Origin: Chryseobacterium sp. S0630
Lineage (GTDB): Bacteria; Bacteroidota; Bacteroidia; Flavobacteriales; Weeksellaceae
DNA length: 43,771 nucleotides
Assembly (NCBI RefSeq): GCF_024158915.1
Contig: NZ_JAMZGF010000046.1
Coordinates: forward strand, 1 to 43,771
Direction: 5' to 3'
The notes under the pieces are model-generated. The model ran no database searches and was not told the DNA's origin. It saw nothing but the letters and a program-made list of their open reading frames with translations. The position numbers and the translations under genes were made by a program. Positions 9,004 through 17,060 of the stretch are shown piece by piece. Each line of letters opens with the position of its first letter. Position 1 is the stretch's first letter.

Positions 9004-9037
9004 ATGCCCGGTGACGTTTTCGTTGCCGGGCATTTTT
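9004..9037 (+). terminator. Strong intrinsic terminator ending the TonB/ABC operon
   Basis: ATGCCCGG (9004-9011) pairs with CCGGGCAT (9026-9033), and the stem continues inward to a TTTT loop at 9017-9020, giving a 13-bp stem with two G-T pairs. A T run follows. It separates the operon from the convergent photolyase gene. Confidence 0.92.
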
Positions 9038-9050
9038 CATATCACATTAT

Positions 9051-10352
9051 TTATGTTAATGCTTTCTTGTATTCTGATAAAGCTCTTTCGCGGGCAAAGG
9101 TATGCTCTACGATGGGAGAAGGATATGCTGGCGTATTCCATTCCGGAAGCCATTTTTTGATGTACAGTAAATCTTTATCAAATTTTTCTGTCTGAGCCGT
9201 TGGATTAAAAACTCTGAAATAAGGAGCCGCATCACAGCCGCTTCCTGCCGCCCACTGCCAGTTTCCATTGTTTGCGGAAAGATCGTAATCGTTGAGTTTT
9301 AAAGCAAAGTAAGCTTCTCCCCAACGCCAGTCGATCAGTAAGTGTTTACATAAGAAACTTGCAACAATCATTCTTACGCGATTATGCATAAAACCCGTCT
9401 GATTCAATTCTCTCATTCCGGCATCTACGATCGGATACCCTGTAGTTCCTTCGCACCAGTGTTTAAACTCATCTTCGTTATTCCGCCAATGGATATTGTC
9501 ATACTGTTTTTTGAATGACTGATGAACCACCTGAGGGAAATGATATAAAATCTGCATAAAAAACTCACGCCAGATCAGCTCCGAAAGCCACACCGCATTA
9601 TGTTTCAGCGCAAAATCAACACACTTCCGGATGCTGATGGTTCCGAAACGTAAAGCAATGCCGAGTTGTGTAGTATGCTGTAATGCCGGATAATCACGAA
9701 ACTGATCATAATTATCAATAATAGAAGCCTCCAAAGCAGGTTTTTTAAAATCAAAATCCGTTTTTTTGAAACCGATTTCCTTTAAAGTCAGAATCTCAGA
9801 ATATTGCTGTGGAAAAAGGTTTTTAAAATTTAATTTAACAGATTGATAATGTTCAGGTGTTAACGCTTCCCGCCATTTCTTGGCAAAAGGGGTGTAAACG
9901 GTATAAGGAGACCCGTCTTTTTTAATTATCTGGTCTTTATCAAAAATCACCTGATCTTTATAGGCTTTAAAAGGAATATTCTTTTCCTTAAAAAAATAAT
10001 AGACTTCCTTGTCCCTCTCAATCGCCTGAGGTTCATAATCCCGGTTACAGAAAACCCCTTCAATAGTATATTCTTCAGATAGTTTTTGGAAAATTTCTAT
10101 AGGTTTCCCATAATAGGTATTGACTTTTGAGTGGTATTTCTTTAATGAAATATTGATATCCGTCAAGGCCTGATGAATATAATCTACTCTGCGGTCCTCT
10201 TTATCTTCAAGCCTTTCCAGAATATCGGTATCAAATATAAAAATGGGTAGTACCGGAGCATCAGACTGGAGTGCATGATGAAGCCCGATATTATCCTCCA
10301 ACCTCAAATCACGTCTGAACCAGAAAAGGGTGATTGTATTTTTCATATTCAA
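9051..10352 (-). CDS. phrB: Deoxyribodipyrimidine photolyase (cryptochrome/photolyase family)
   Basis: The 433-residue cytoplasmic flavoprotein would repair cyclobutane pyrimidine dimers with blue light. The N-terminal antenna domain begins TLFWFRRDLRLEDNIGL. The FAD-binding helical domain carries LIWREFFMQILYHFP, TGYPIVDAGMRELNQTG, FMHNRVRMIVASFL, DWRWGEAYFA, LNDYDLSANNGNWQWAAGSG and APYFRVFNPTAQ, all class I photolyase hallmarks. The length is somewhat short of the E. coli enzyme but complete. A second ATG lies two codons in. Cryptochrome function or (6-4) specificity cannot be excluded from motifs. The gene has its own promoter-like boxes upstream and is convergent with the ABC operon. Confidence 0.92.
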   Translation of the reverse strand: MNMKNTITLFWFRRDLRLEDNIGLHHALQSDAPVLPIFIFDTDILERLEDKEDRRVDYIHQALTDINISLKKYHSKVNTYYGKPIEIFQKLSEEYTIEGVFCNRDYEPQAIERDKEVYYFFKEKNIPFKAYKDQVIFDKDQIIKKDGSPYTVYTPFAKKWREALTPEHYQSVKLNFKNLFPQQYSEILTLKEIGFKKTDFDFKKPALEASIIDNYDQFRDYPALQHTTQLGIALRFGTISIRKCVDFALKHNAVWLSELIWREFFMQILYHFPQVVHQSFKKQYDNIHWRNNEDEFKHWCEGTTGYPIVDAGMRELNQTGFMHNRVRMIVASFLCKHLLIDWRWGEAYFALKLNDYDLSANNGNWQWAAGSGCDAAPYFRVFNPTAQTEKFDKDLLYIKKWLPEWNTPAYPSPIVEHTFARERALSEYKKALT

Positions 10353-10378
10353 AGATAATTTGTTTATCTTATTGTACG

Positions 10379-10412
10379 CAAAAATAACTGCATTATCACA
10401 ATCAGTTTCAAA
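10379..10412 (-). promoter_or_regulatory. Candidate promoter of the photolyase gene
   Basis: On the minus strand TTTG (10409-10412) and TATTTTTG (10379-10386) are separated by 22 bp, matching the Bacteroidota -33/-7 pair. The -7 box ends 26 bp before the start codon at 10352. Confidence 0.5.
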
Positions 10413-10466
10413 GACATTGTAAAGTCATATGAAGTAATAAAATAATTTAAATGGCTAATCTATACC

Positions 10467-11174
10467 TCAGTCAATTTCAAGAGCTATTCTTATGACAAGT
10501 TCTTCATTTTCAAACCCAATTCCTTCGTACTCAAAATCAAATTTCATGGATACCTCAACCATCAACATTCCATCTTCAGCGTTTAGAAAACTCAATCTGG
10601 TGAGATCTACAGGATTATGACTACTTCTTACATAGACAGAACCATCTGCATACCCTTCTTCCGGATTTACAGGAAACACAACAGATTTTCCGATATAGGC
10701 CGATAGTGGTTCCGGCAGTGGAACAAAGTCAAGTTCTATAGCGGTATCCACAATGCTGTTATCAAGAACAAATTTCGAGACAGGAATGGAAATTTTATAC
10801 AAAGATTCTTCCTGAAGGCGGAATGTTCCGGTTTGGAATTCAAGTTTTTGCACAGAAAACCCATCGGTTAAATCCTTATAATCCTCTATATTACCTACAT
10901 CATTTCTTTCTTTTGAATAAAATTGCTCTACTTCAATATAGCTTTCCCCTTTTTCAAACTTATTAATAATTTCCTCTGCCCAGGGCGTGGTAGGTTGACC
11001 ACCATATTTCCATAATATATACATCATTCTATAGTCATCCGCATAAGAACTCCATTCCATAGCAGACTTATCCTGTTCTAAAAGAGTGTTAGGATCAAAG
11101 CCCTGTTGTAAAACAATTTCTGCTTCTTCATAATTCTGAAATAAGAGTAAGCGTGAAAATTCTTCTGTATTCAT
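10467..11174 (-). CDS. Hypothetical protein with ankyrin-like N terminus
   Basis: I do not recognise the family with confidence. The 235-residue protein is acidic and has no signal peptide or membrane helix, so it is probably cytoplasmic. Residues 1-60 (EEFSRLLLFQNYEEAEIVLQ, then GFDPN) resemble a degenerate ankyrin repeat pair. The C-terminal 150 residues look beta-rich. Such two-part proteins occur in Bacteroidota among stand-alone immunity or polymorphic-toxin accessory proteins, which would fit the neighbouring DUF2185-like gene, but no toxin gene is visible. The gene has its own spacing of about 50 bp from the next minus-strand gene upstream, so the two may share a transcript. Confidence 0.6.
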   Translation of the reverse strand: MNTEEFSRLLLFQNYEEAEIVLQQGFDPNTLLEQDKSAMEWSSYADDYRMMYILWKYGGQPTTPWAEEIINKFEKGESYIEVEQFYSKERNDVGNIEDYKDLTDGFSVQKLEFQTGTFRLQEESLYKISIPVSKFVLDNSIVDTAIELDFVPLPEPLSAYIGKSVVFPVNPEEGYADGSVYVRSSHNPVDLTRLSFLNAEDGMLMVEVSMKFDFEYEGIGFENEELVIRIALEID

Positions 11175-11226
11175 GATTGCAGCTGATTATTTTTTGATTT
11201 TCATTCTAGGGAATGATTTAAAACGT

Positions 11227-11592
11227 TTACTCACTGATGTTAAATGGTATCCATTTTTCGTTTATTTGCTTTCTTTCTGCTCCGGCATTCAATGGCATTT
11301 CATACAAATCATTAATGGTAGCATCCAATGTAACCGCCTGTAGTAAGGAAATAACTTTGATATCATCTTCGGTATGATGATCTTCACCACATAGAAACTG
11401 CCAATATCCGTCAGAATCATGGGTTACATATAAGATAGGTTTGGATTTATCAAAAACGTGATTACAAACAAAACATGCTGTATTTTTAGTGTCTTTGAAT
11501 TTAAATTCGACTTCTTTAGAACTGTTTTTATTTTGTCCCGATAGACTGGCTATGCCTAAGGGAAGTAGAATTGTGGTTAATAGTTTTTTCAT
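11227..11592 (-). CDS. Exported small protein resembling DUF2185 / Imm33
   Basis: Starting at ATG 11592 gives a 121-residue protein with a clean signal peptide (KKLLTTILLPLGIASLSGQ); a start at 11613 would spoil it. The mature part has CFVCNHVFDKSKP, YVTHDSDGYWQFLCG and EMPLNAGAERKQINEKWIPF. The order of a Gly-Trp-x-Phe-x-x-Gly block, an Asp/Glu-rich turn and a Pro-x-x-x-Gly-x-x-x-Glu-Arg block resembles DUF2185 (immunity protein Imm33). The C-x-x-C pair with later Cys and His residues could bind zinc or form a disulfide. DUF2185 proteins are usually cytoplasmic, so an exported one is odd. Function is unknown. Confidence 0.65.
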   Translation of the reverse strand: MKKLLTTILLPLGIASLSGQNKNSSKEVEFKFKDTKNTACFVCNHVFDKSKPILYVTHDSDGYWQFLCGEDHHTEDDIKVISLLQAVTLDATINDLYEMPLNAGAERKQINEKWIPFNISE

Positions 11593-11755
11593 TGTTTTTA
11601 ATTGAAACCACAAGTATAAGTAAATATAGTAATTTAACTATGGGGGAAAAGCACATATTTGATCTTAATCTATTTCTACAAATAAGTTAATTCTTCAAAT
11701 ATTTCTAATAATTTCCCGACATTTGCACCAATTTTTAAATGAATAGAACTCAGCA

Positions 11756-11998
11756 ATGGAAGAATTTGAAGTACCGGTAACGTATAAGGGTAAAGAACTG
11801 CTTTTCAACGGAAAGCTGGCCACATTCTCTTATGGATATAAACTGTATGTAGACGTAGATGGAACAGAAGTTGTTATTGAACGTGATGATCACGGTGATT
11901 TACGGGCTCTCCTTCCGGATGCTGCTTCGGAAAAAAATATAGACAAAGGACTTATTGAAGCCATTATAGAAGTATTTAAAGAACTTCAGGTTTTATAA
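11756..11998 (+). CDS. Conserved-looking small hypothetical protein
   Basis: The 80-residue acidic protein has no signal peptide, membrane helix or cysteine. Its pattern is a beta-rich N-terminal half (VPVTYKGKELLFNGKLATFS, then YVDVDGTEVVIERDDHG) followed by a C-terminal amphipathic helix ending FKELQVL. The regular coding character and a good ATG suggest a real gene. It stands alone between two minus-strand genes. I do not recognise the family. Confidence 0.65.
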   Translation: MEEFEVPVTYKGKELLFNGKLATFSYGYKLYVDVDGTEVVIERDDHGDLRALLPDAASEKNIDKGLIEAIIEVFKELQVL

Positions 11999-12045
11999 TT
12001 GGCTCTGAATAAAAAGTCGTCTCAAAAGTTAAACAATTTGGTTTC

Positions 12046-12149
12046 TGTCATTCTGACGAAGGAAGAATCTCATTAATAACCAAGCACATGAGATTTTTCA
12101 TTACATTTTTGAACTACGTTCGCAGATTTTCAGTCTGTTCAGAATGACA
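12046..12149. repeat. Long imperfect inverted repeat, REP-like intergenic element
   Basis: TGTCATTCTGA (12046-12056) is the exact reverse complement of TCAGAATGACA (12139-12149). An inner pair, AGAATCTCAT (12064-12073) and ATGAGATTTT (12088-12097), extends the dyad. Elements beginning with GTCATTCTGA and containing GAAGAATCTCA are, as I recall, widespread intergenic repeats in Bacteroidota. It lies between convergent genes, where such elements often sit and may help to end transcription. Confidence 0.75.
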
Positions 12150-12166
12150 TCTTGAAGACAATCTCT

Positions 12167-12931
12167 TTATTCAAAAACTACATAATTTACCTTATCTACA
12201 CCTGTATTTCCGGTTTTTTCATGATAAGCATACAGAACAAGTTCATAATTTCCCGGAGAATTGATTGTGTGATTTCCTTCAAACAGATTGGTTGAAACTA
12301 AAGACATATCAATATTCTTTACCCATTTTCCGTCTTTCTTCAGAATTCCTTTCACTTCTATTTCATCGGAATTCCATACGCCTCCTTTATCAATGACACA
12401 TCCGCACATCATCACAATATTTGCCTGAAACAGGAAAGGTTTATCTTTAATACTTTTCAGGGCAATATACTGATGGGTTCTTGGCTTCAGAATATCAATA
12501 ATATACCCAGGAATTTCAAGGATAATTCCTTCCCCCAGAATATGTTTTCCGGGAATCAGCCATAGCTCTGTACTTACCACCGCCTGCGCCTGCTTACTGT
12601 TCAAAGGAGAAACCACTTCTATATTCACAAATGTAGGTTCATCAATATCTATGGCAGCCATAAAACCTCCTGTCTGTTCGTCTGCAATGGAGTTTCCTCT
12701 GATTTTAGGCGTTTTCATAATCAGATCTGTATTTCCGGTGCTTCCGGTAGTATTTCCTTCTGCCAGAATCCTTTGATTAAGCTTGTTTCTGATGATAATA
12801 TGAGCTCCACCCAATGAAGTTCCGATAAACTTCGCATCTCTTGCTTTGGCTCTGATCATGATTTTCGTTTCCGTTGCCGAAATCAGATTCGTGGAAAAAA
12901 GAAATGCTGTAATGAGAATTAATGTTTTCAT
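12167..12931 (-). CDS. Secreted hypothetical protein, co-transcribed with a MarR regulator
   Basis: The 254-residue protein starts with a signal peptide (KTLILITAFLFSTNLISA). The remainder is predicted beta-rich with no recognised enzyme motif; it holds a MMCGCVIDKGGVWNSDEIEV segment with two close cysteines and a C-terminal Ig-like stretch (SPGNYELVLYAYHEKTGNTG). Its start codon overlaps the MarR stop in ATGA at 12928-12931, so the two are translated as a unit and the protein is probably controlled by that regulator. It could be an envelope protein made in response to a stress ligand. The family is not known to me. Confidence 0.75.
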   Translation of the reverse strand: MKTLILITAFLFSTNLISATETKIMIRAKARDAKFIGTSLGGAHIIIRNKLNQRILAEGNTTGSTGNTDLIMKTPKIRGNSIADEQTGGFMAAIDIDEPTFVNIEVVSPLNSKQAQAVVSTELWLIPGKHILGEGIILEIPGYIIDILKPRTHQYIALKSIKDKPFLFQANIVMMCGCVIDKGGVWNSDEIEVKGILKKDGKWVKNIDMSLVSTNLFEGNHTINSPGNYELVLYAYHEKTGNTGVDKVNYVVFE

Positions 12932-13422
12932 GATTGAATTGATTTTAAATATTCCTGTTTAAACCTGTGGTGAAAAGATTCATTTTTTAATTCCTGATCA
13001 ATATGATCCAGATGCGTGAAAATCGACAGATCTTCTGATAATACCTTCAGAATTGCTTTTTCACAACTGTCCCAGATCTGCTCCAGCTGAGGAAGCATTT
13101 CAATAGCTTTGGGAGATAATGAAATGATCTGTTTCCGTTTATCCACATTATCTTTTTTGATGATGAGATAACCGCTTTCGTTCATTTTTTTAACGATAAC
13201 CACAACTGAAGGATGGGAATATCCCAAAGGCTCAGCAATATCAGTAATTGAAATTTCACCCTTTTTTTGCAGCAGCATAAAAACCAGATACCAATTGGGT
13301 TCCACATCAATTCCAAATTCTTTATAAAATTTCCGCACATCATGAGACATCCGGTCACTGATTCTCTTCAATCTGCTATCCAAAGCTTTATATCCTAGTT
13401 CTTTAATAAAGTCAAAATCCAT
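12928..13422 (-). CDS. MarR family transcriptional regulator
   Basis: The 164-residue cytoplasmic protein has the winged-helix core of MarR proteins: ISITDIAEPLGYSHPSVVVIVKKMNESGYL as the helix-turn-helix region (about 57-87) and the wing KKDNVDKRKQIISLSPKA. Flanking helices would form the dimer interface. It probably represses its own operon by binding the 36-bp palindrome 30 bp upstream, and the downstream secreted protein is its likely main target. The ligand is unknown. Confidence 0.92.
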   Translation of the reverse strand: MDFDFIKELGYKALDSRLKRISDRMSHDVRKFYKEFGIDVEPNWYLVFMLLQKKGEISITDIAEPLGYSHPSVVVIVKKMNESGYLIIKKDNVDKRKQIISLSPKAIEMLPQLEQIWDSCEKAILKVLSEDLSIFTHLDHIDQELKNESFHHRFKQEYLKSIQS

Positions 13423-13451
13423 CTGGAAATATATTTGCTGTAAATATATAA

Positions 13452-13487
13452 AAATATAAAGTCAACTATATAGTTAACTTTATATTT
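13452..13487. promoter_or_regulatory. 36-bp palindromic operator upstream of marR
   Basis: The halves AAATATAAAGTCAACTAT and ATAGTTAACTTTATATTT are reverse complements except for one position. The dyad is centred 47 bp upstream of the MarR start codon, in the expected promoter region. Size and symmetry suit a MarR dimer or a pair of dimers. A plus-strand TAttTTTG at 13483-13490 overlaps its right end. Confidence 0.8.
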
Positions 13488-13533
13488 TTGAATTTTAATT
13501 TAAACCTTTAAAAAACTTTACTCCAAAATTTAT

Positions 13534-14379
13534 TTATTTGAAACTTTTCCTGTATTCTCCGGGAGTTACTCCTCTGTATTTCTTGAACAGCTTGGAAAGA
13601 TGGCTTTCATCACTGAACTGGAGCTCATAAGCAATCTCACTTAACCTGACACTGCTGTATTTTAGATAGGTTTCAACCAGTTTCAGCCTATAATCCAGCA
13701 AATAATCCTGATAAGAAATTCCTGTCTGCTGTTTAAAATATTCTCCGAAATAATTCCCGGAAATTCCAAAATGATCGGCAATAGTCTGAATTCCGGTCTT
13801 CTCACGGTCTTTTATATGTTGTTGAATATAAGCTATGATCTTCATAATGGAAAAAGCTTTCCGGTTTTCCTGCAGGTCTGAAGTTTCACTCTGAATGATA
13901 TTCCGGGCAATCAGGTTCAGAAGGATCGACATGCAATTTCTGATAATTAGATAATCTTCCGCCTTATTTTTGAATTCATTAGCAATTTGCAGAATAAGGG
14001 TTTCTGCAAATTGTTCATCATTGTTATTTCTGAAAACGCACCCTGCTCTTGCATGATAATTATGACTGATATATTGTAACTTATACAAATTCTCACAACT
14101 TTCAATACGGTCTGCTTCCAGACGGATTTTATCAATAAATTCCACCGGACATTGAATATTGATAAGCTGAGCAGACTCACTTTCAAAGCGATAAACCTCA
14201 TGTTGTGGAATAATGAAAAGCTTACCTTGAGAAAAATTAATGTTTCGCCCATCATAAGTAAGCGTTCCTTTTCCTTTGACAATATAAATGAATGAGAGAA
14301 AAGTGTTTGTTTTAAATACAATCTCTTCTTTCAGTTCTAATTCTCTTACATCAATCTCTTCAAGAGGCAATCCTTTCAT
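13534..14379 (-). CDS. AraC family transcriptional regulator
   Basis: I use ATG 14379 (281 residues); longer in-frame starts at 14442 or 14481 would overlap the divergent promoter or gene. An N-terminal cupin-like sensing domain (FLSFIYIVKGKGTLTYDGRN, IIPQHEVYRFES) precedes a C-terminal double helix-turn-helix: IQTIADHFGISGNYFGEYFKQQTG and LSEIAYELQFSDESHLSKLFKKYRGVTPGEYRK. It is divergent from an MFS exporter gene, with 71 bp between the starts, and very likely controls it. The inducer is unknown. Confidence 0.9.
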   Translation of the reverse strand: MKGLPLEEIDVRELELKEEIVFKTNTFLSFIYIVKGKGTLTYDGRNINFSQGKLFIIPQHEVYRFESESAQLINIQCPVEFIDKIRLEADRIESCENLYKLQYISHNYHARAGCVFRNNNDEQFAETLILQIANEFKNKAEDYLIIRNCMSILLNLIARNIIQSETSDLQENRKAFSIMKIIAYIQQHIKDREKTGIQTIADHFGISGNYFGEYFKQQTGISYQDYLLDYRLKLVETYLKYSSVRLSEIAYELQFSDESHLSKLFKKYRGVTPGEYRKSFK

Positions 14380-14398
14380 GATACACTGTATTTTCCTC

Positions 14399-14439
14399 CA
14401 AAAGTACAATTTTAACAGAACACAAAGCGGGTAATTTTG
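14399..14439. promoter_or_regulatory. Divergent promoter pair, araC-like gene and MFS gene
   Basis: The minus-strand box TACTTTTG (14399-14406) ends 20 bp before the AraC start at 14379, with a TTTG 16 bp further upstream. The plus-strand box TAATTTTG (14432-14439) ends 11 bp before the MFS start at 14451. Both fit TAnnTTTG. The regulator would bind in or near this 71-bp gap. Confidence 0.5.
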
Positions 14440-14450
14440 CATAAAAAAAT

Positions 14451-15827
14451 ATGAACGTACATCCGAAACGGTGGCAGGCACTTAATTTTTTGATTGCAGG
14501 TGCTTTTCTTTCACCACTGGATTATTTTATTGTCAATATGGCTCTGCCTTCCATCAAAAAAGCATTCAACACCAGTGATCATCAGCTTCAGATGGTTATA
14601 GCCATTTATGGACTCACTTATGCAGCACTTGTTGTTTGTGGCGGACGTCTGGGTGATATTTACGGTCGCAAAAAGATATTTATAGCAGGATTATATACTT
14701 TTCTGTTTTCATCTCTTGCCTGTGCATTTTCTCCGGATGTTACATGGTTAATTATTTTCAGACTTTTTCAGGGTATTGGTGCGTCATTGCTTGCTCCACA
14801 GGTATTGGCTTCCATAAAAGATCTTTTCAACAGTCAGGAACAACCTAAAGCGGTCAGTCTTTTCAGTTCGGTATTTGGTCTTGCTTCGGTGATCGGACAA
14901 TTGTTTGGCGGAATTCTCTTAAGCATGCATTGGGGAAATTTTTCCTGGGAAATGGTATTTCTTGTGAATGTACCGATTACGGTGATCTGCATTCTCGGGA
15001 TTCATTTTACGATGGATAACGGTAATAAGAAAGAGCAAACAGAGATAGATTTTGTGGGAGCTTTGTTATTAATCCTGTCATTACTCATGCTCATCTGCCC
15101 TCTTATTTTTGGTCAGAAATTCAGATGGGCATGGTGGATTTTCGGAATTCTTATTGCCGGAATTGTATTATTAATTTCATTTTTAAAATATGAAACTGTA
15201 CAGCTTCAGAATAATCGCCCGATTCTTATAGATCCGGCTTTGTTGCAGCAGAAACCTTTTGCATTAAGTCTGCTGATTATTTTCTTTTATAATTTCACAG
15301 CAGGTTTGTTTATTTGCTATCCTTATTACCTTCAGGAGTTTCTTCATCAAAATTCAATGCAGACAGGATTTGCCATCATTCCTTATGGTCTTGCTTTTTT
15401 TCTGGCACCCTTAATTACTTCCAGAATACAACTGACAGCATCCAAAATGATATACTCAGGATTAGGCTTATTAATGACAGGTTTTCTGATGAGTGCGGTT
15501 ACTTTTTATTTTCAGCAGAAACCCTCATTTGTCACTCATATTCCCCTATTTATTGCCGGATTTGGACATGGTACCATTATGCCTGTCATGATGCGGACAG
15601 CTATTTCTTTGGTTTCTAAGGATAAAGCTGGACAGGCTTCAGGATTGGTAAGTATTGGTATTCAGATTGGGAGTGTAACGGGAGGAGCTATTATTGGTAC
15701 ATTATTTTTTAATCTGATACCCGTTTTAGGATTCACGGAAGCATTTGCAACCGCTGTAGGAATGATAGGTATTTTTCAGGTGGCTGGGCTTTGGGCAGGA
15801 AACAGATTAAGGAAAATTATTAATTAA
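14451..15827 (+). CDS. MFS transporter, DHA2 (EmrB/QacA-like) drug exporter
   Basis: The 458-residue inner-membrane protein has about 14 hydrophobic segments. The first helix region has LSPLDYFIVNMALPSIKKAF, the DHA2 motif near helix 1; GGRLGDIYGRKK is MFS motif A between helices 2 and 3; and RLFQGIGASLLAPQVLA is close to motifs B and C of drug/H+ antiporters. It would export small hydrophobic compounds in exchange for protons. It is divergent from an AraC regulator and is followed after 37 bp by an NTF2-like gene, which may be co-transcribed. Confidence 0.88.
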   Translation: MNVHPKRWQALNFLIAGAFLSPLDYFIVNMALPSIKKAFNTSDHQLQMVIAIYGLTYAALVVCGGRLGDIYGRKKIFIAGLYTFLFSSLACAFSPDVTWLIIFRLFQGIGASLLAPQVLASIKDLFNSQEQPKAVSLFSSVFGLASVIGQLFGGILLSMHWGNFSWEMVFLVNVPITVICILGIHFTMDNGNKKEQTEIDFVGALLLILSLLMLICPLIFGQKFRWAWWIFGILIAGIVLLISFLKYETVQLQNNRPILIDPALLQQKPFALSLLIIFFYNFTAGLFICYPYYLQEFLHQNSMQTGFAIIPYGLAFFLAPLITSRIQLTASKMIYSGLGLLMTGFLMSAVTFYFQQKPSFVTHIPLFIAGFGHGTIMPVMMRTAISLVSKDKAGQASGLVSIGIQIGSVTGGAIIGTLFFNLIPVLGFTEAFATAVGMIGIFQVAGLWAGNRLRKIIN

Positions 15828-15864
15828 AGATCAGTTTAAATCAAAAAATATAATACATTTAACA

Positions 15865-16254
15865 ATGAACAATACAGAAAAGATCATCTGGGAAATAGAA
15901 GAATTTCACCGGAATATCGAAAAATGGTTTCAGGGGAAAACCGAAAATCAGGAAAGTCTTTATCAAGAGTTATCAGCCGGATTTTCACAAGATTTTAAAA
16001 TGATTAATGGAAACGGAGATACTGTTACCCTATCGATGCTTGGAGAATGGCTTCCCACCGTATTTGGGAAATTTCCGGAGCGAAGCATTCAGGTGGAAAA
16101 TATTGAAATTAATCATTCTGGCAATCATGGACTTGCGACCTATATTGAAACACAAGTCACTGGAGAAATCATAACTAAAAGAAAATCATCAGCGGTCTTT
16201 CTGCTCGATAAGGAAAAAGCGCTATGGCTTCATCTTATAGAAAACTGGATATAA
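15865..16254 (+). CDS. NTF2-like small protein (DUF4440/SnoaL-like)
   Basis: The 129-residue cytoplasmic protein has the layout of a cone-shaped NTF2-like fold: an N-terminal helix pair (IIWEIEEFHRNIEKWFQG), the strand FSQDFKMINGNGDTVTL, then three long strands ending LWLHLIENWI. The WLHLIENWI end is like the W-x-x-x-x-x-x-W terminus of such proteins. No catalytic set is evident. It follows the MFS gene and precedes a terminator, so it probably forms a two-gene transcript with it. Confidence 0.7.
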   Translation: MNNTEKIIWEIEEFHRNIEKWFQGKTENQESLYQELSAGFSQDFKMINGNGDTVTLSMLGEWLPTVFGKFPERSIQVENIEINHSGNHGLATYIETQVTGEIITKRKSSAVFLLDKEKALWLHLIENWI

Positions 16255-16260
16255 ACAATA

Positions 16261-16303
16261 ACAGCCCTGATCATCTAATAATGTTCAGGGCTGTCAATTT
16301 TTT
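16261..16303 (+). terminator. Intrinsic terminator after the MFS/NTF2-like unit
   Basis: ACAGCCCTGA (16261-16270) pairs perfectly with TCAGGGCTGT (16285-16294) across a 14-base loop, and CAATTTTTT follows. It lies seven bases after the stop codon. Confidence 0.88.
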
Positions 16304-16318
16304 GAGAAAGCTATTTTC

Positions 16319-16969
16319 CTATTCAGACCACGGGGAATGTAAAATACAGTCGCAGAAGTTTTTTCTTTCAAAATTCGGGATCATGAAGGCGCAGACATCT
16401 GCTTTTATATTTCCAAAAGTAGTTTCTGTTTTATGCTCAAAACCACCGAAAAATGTAGGAATAATCTTCTTCTTGAAATCATTTCTCGGAAAAGCTCTGA
16501 TAATTTCTTCCCGATGTTCTGCACTCAGGTTTTCATATCCTTCTCCCATCACATCCAATCCCACTCCTGAATACATTAAAGCAACTTCATTTTCTTTATG
16601 CTCTGCAATTCCAATGGTGGTGTGAAGCGCAATGGTATCCCAAACGAGCTGAAGTTTATCCTGAGCTATCCCATGGCCTTTCAAAAAGTCTCTTGCCGCA
16701 TTGGCTCCGTCTACCTCAAATCTCAGATCAGGGCTGCTGTAATGAGAAACAAGTCCAAGATCATGAAATACGGATGCTACATACAATAGTTCCGAGTCAT
16801 GAGCTTTGTTTTCGCGCTTTGCATTTAATGATGAAAAAAGAAAAACACGCAGAGAGTGATTGTAGATAAACTCTGTGCCGTGTTCCAGGAGAAGTTCTGT
16901 GGCTTCGGCTGCAATTTTACTGTCCGGGATCATGATTCCCGCAACTTCTTTCATACGATGTACTGACAT
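16319..16969 (-). CDS. HD-domain hydrolase, cyanamide hydratase-like
   Basis: The 216-residue cytoplasmic protein has an HD metal-binding fold: HSLRVFLFS gives the first histidine, FHDLGL the HD pair, and DTIALHTT the later helix with another histidine. The arrangement resembles the HD hydrolases related to fungal cyanamide hydratase rather than nucleotidases or ppGpp hydrolases. The substrate cannot be read from sequence. It lies at the end of a minus-strand run after an MFS gene and an AraC gene, with gaps near 90-100 bp, so the cluster may be a detoxification set. Confidence 0.75.
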   Translation of the reverse strand: MSVHRMKEVAGIMIPDSKIAAEATELLLEHGTEFIYNHSLRVFLFSSLNAKRENKAHDSELLYVASVFHDLGLVSHYSSPDLRFEVDGANAARDFLKGHGIAQDKLQLVWDTIALHTTIGIAEHKENEVALMYSGVGLDVMGEGYENLSAEHREEIIRAFPRNDFKKKIIPTFFGGFEHKTETTFGNIKADVCAFMIPNFERKNFCDCILHSPWSE

Positions 16970-17060
16970 ATCTTTATATAATTTTATCCAAAGATATTCT
17001 GATTACAAAGGCTTGAGAATAGCAATAAATACCGATGAGATGTCAAAATTTCAGTCGAAA

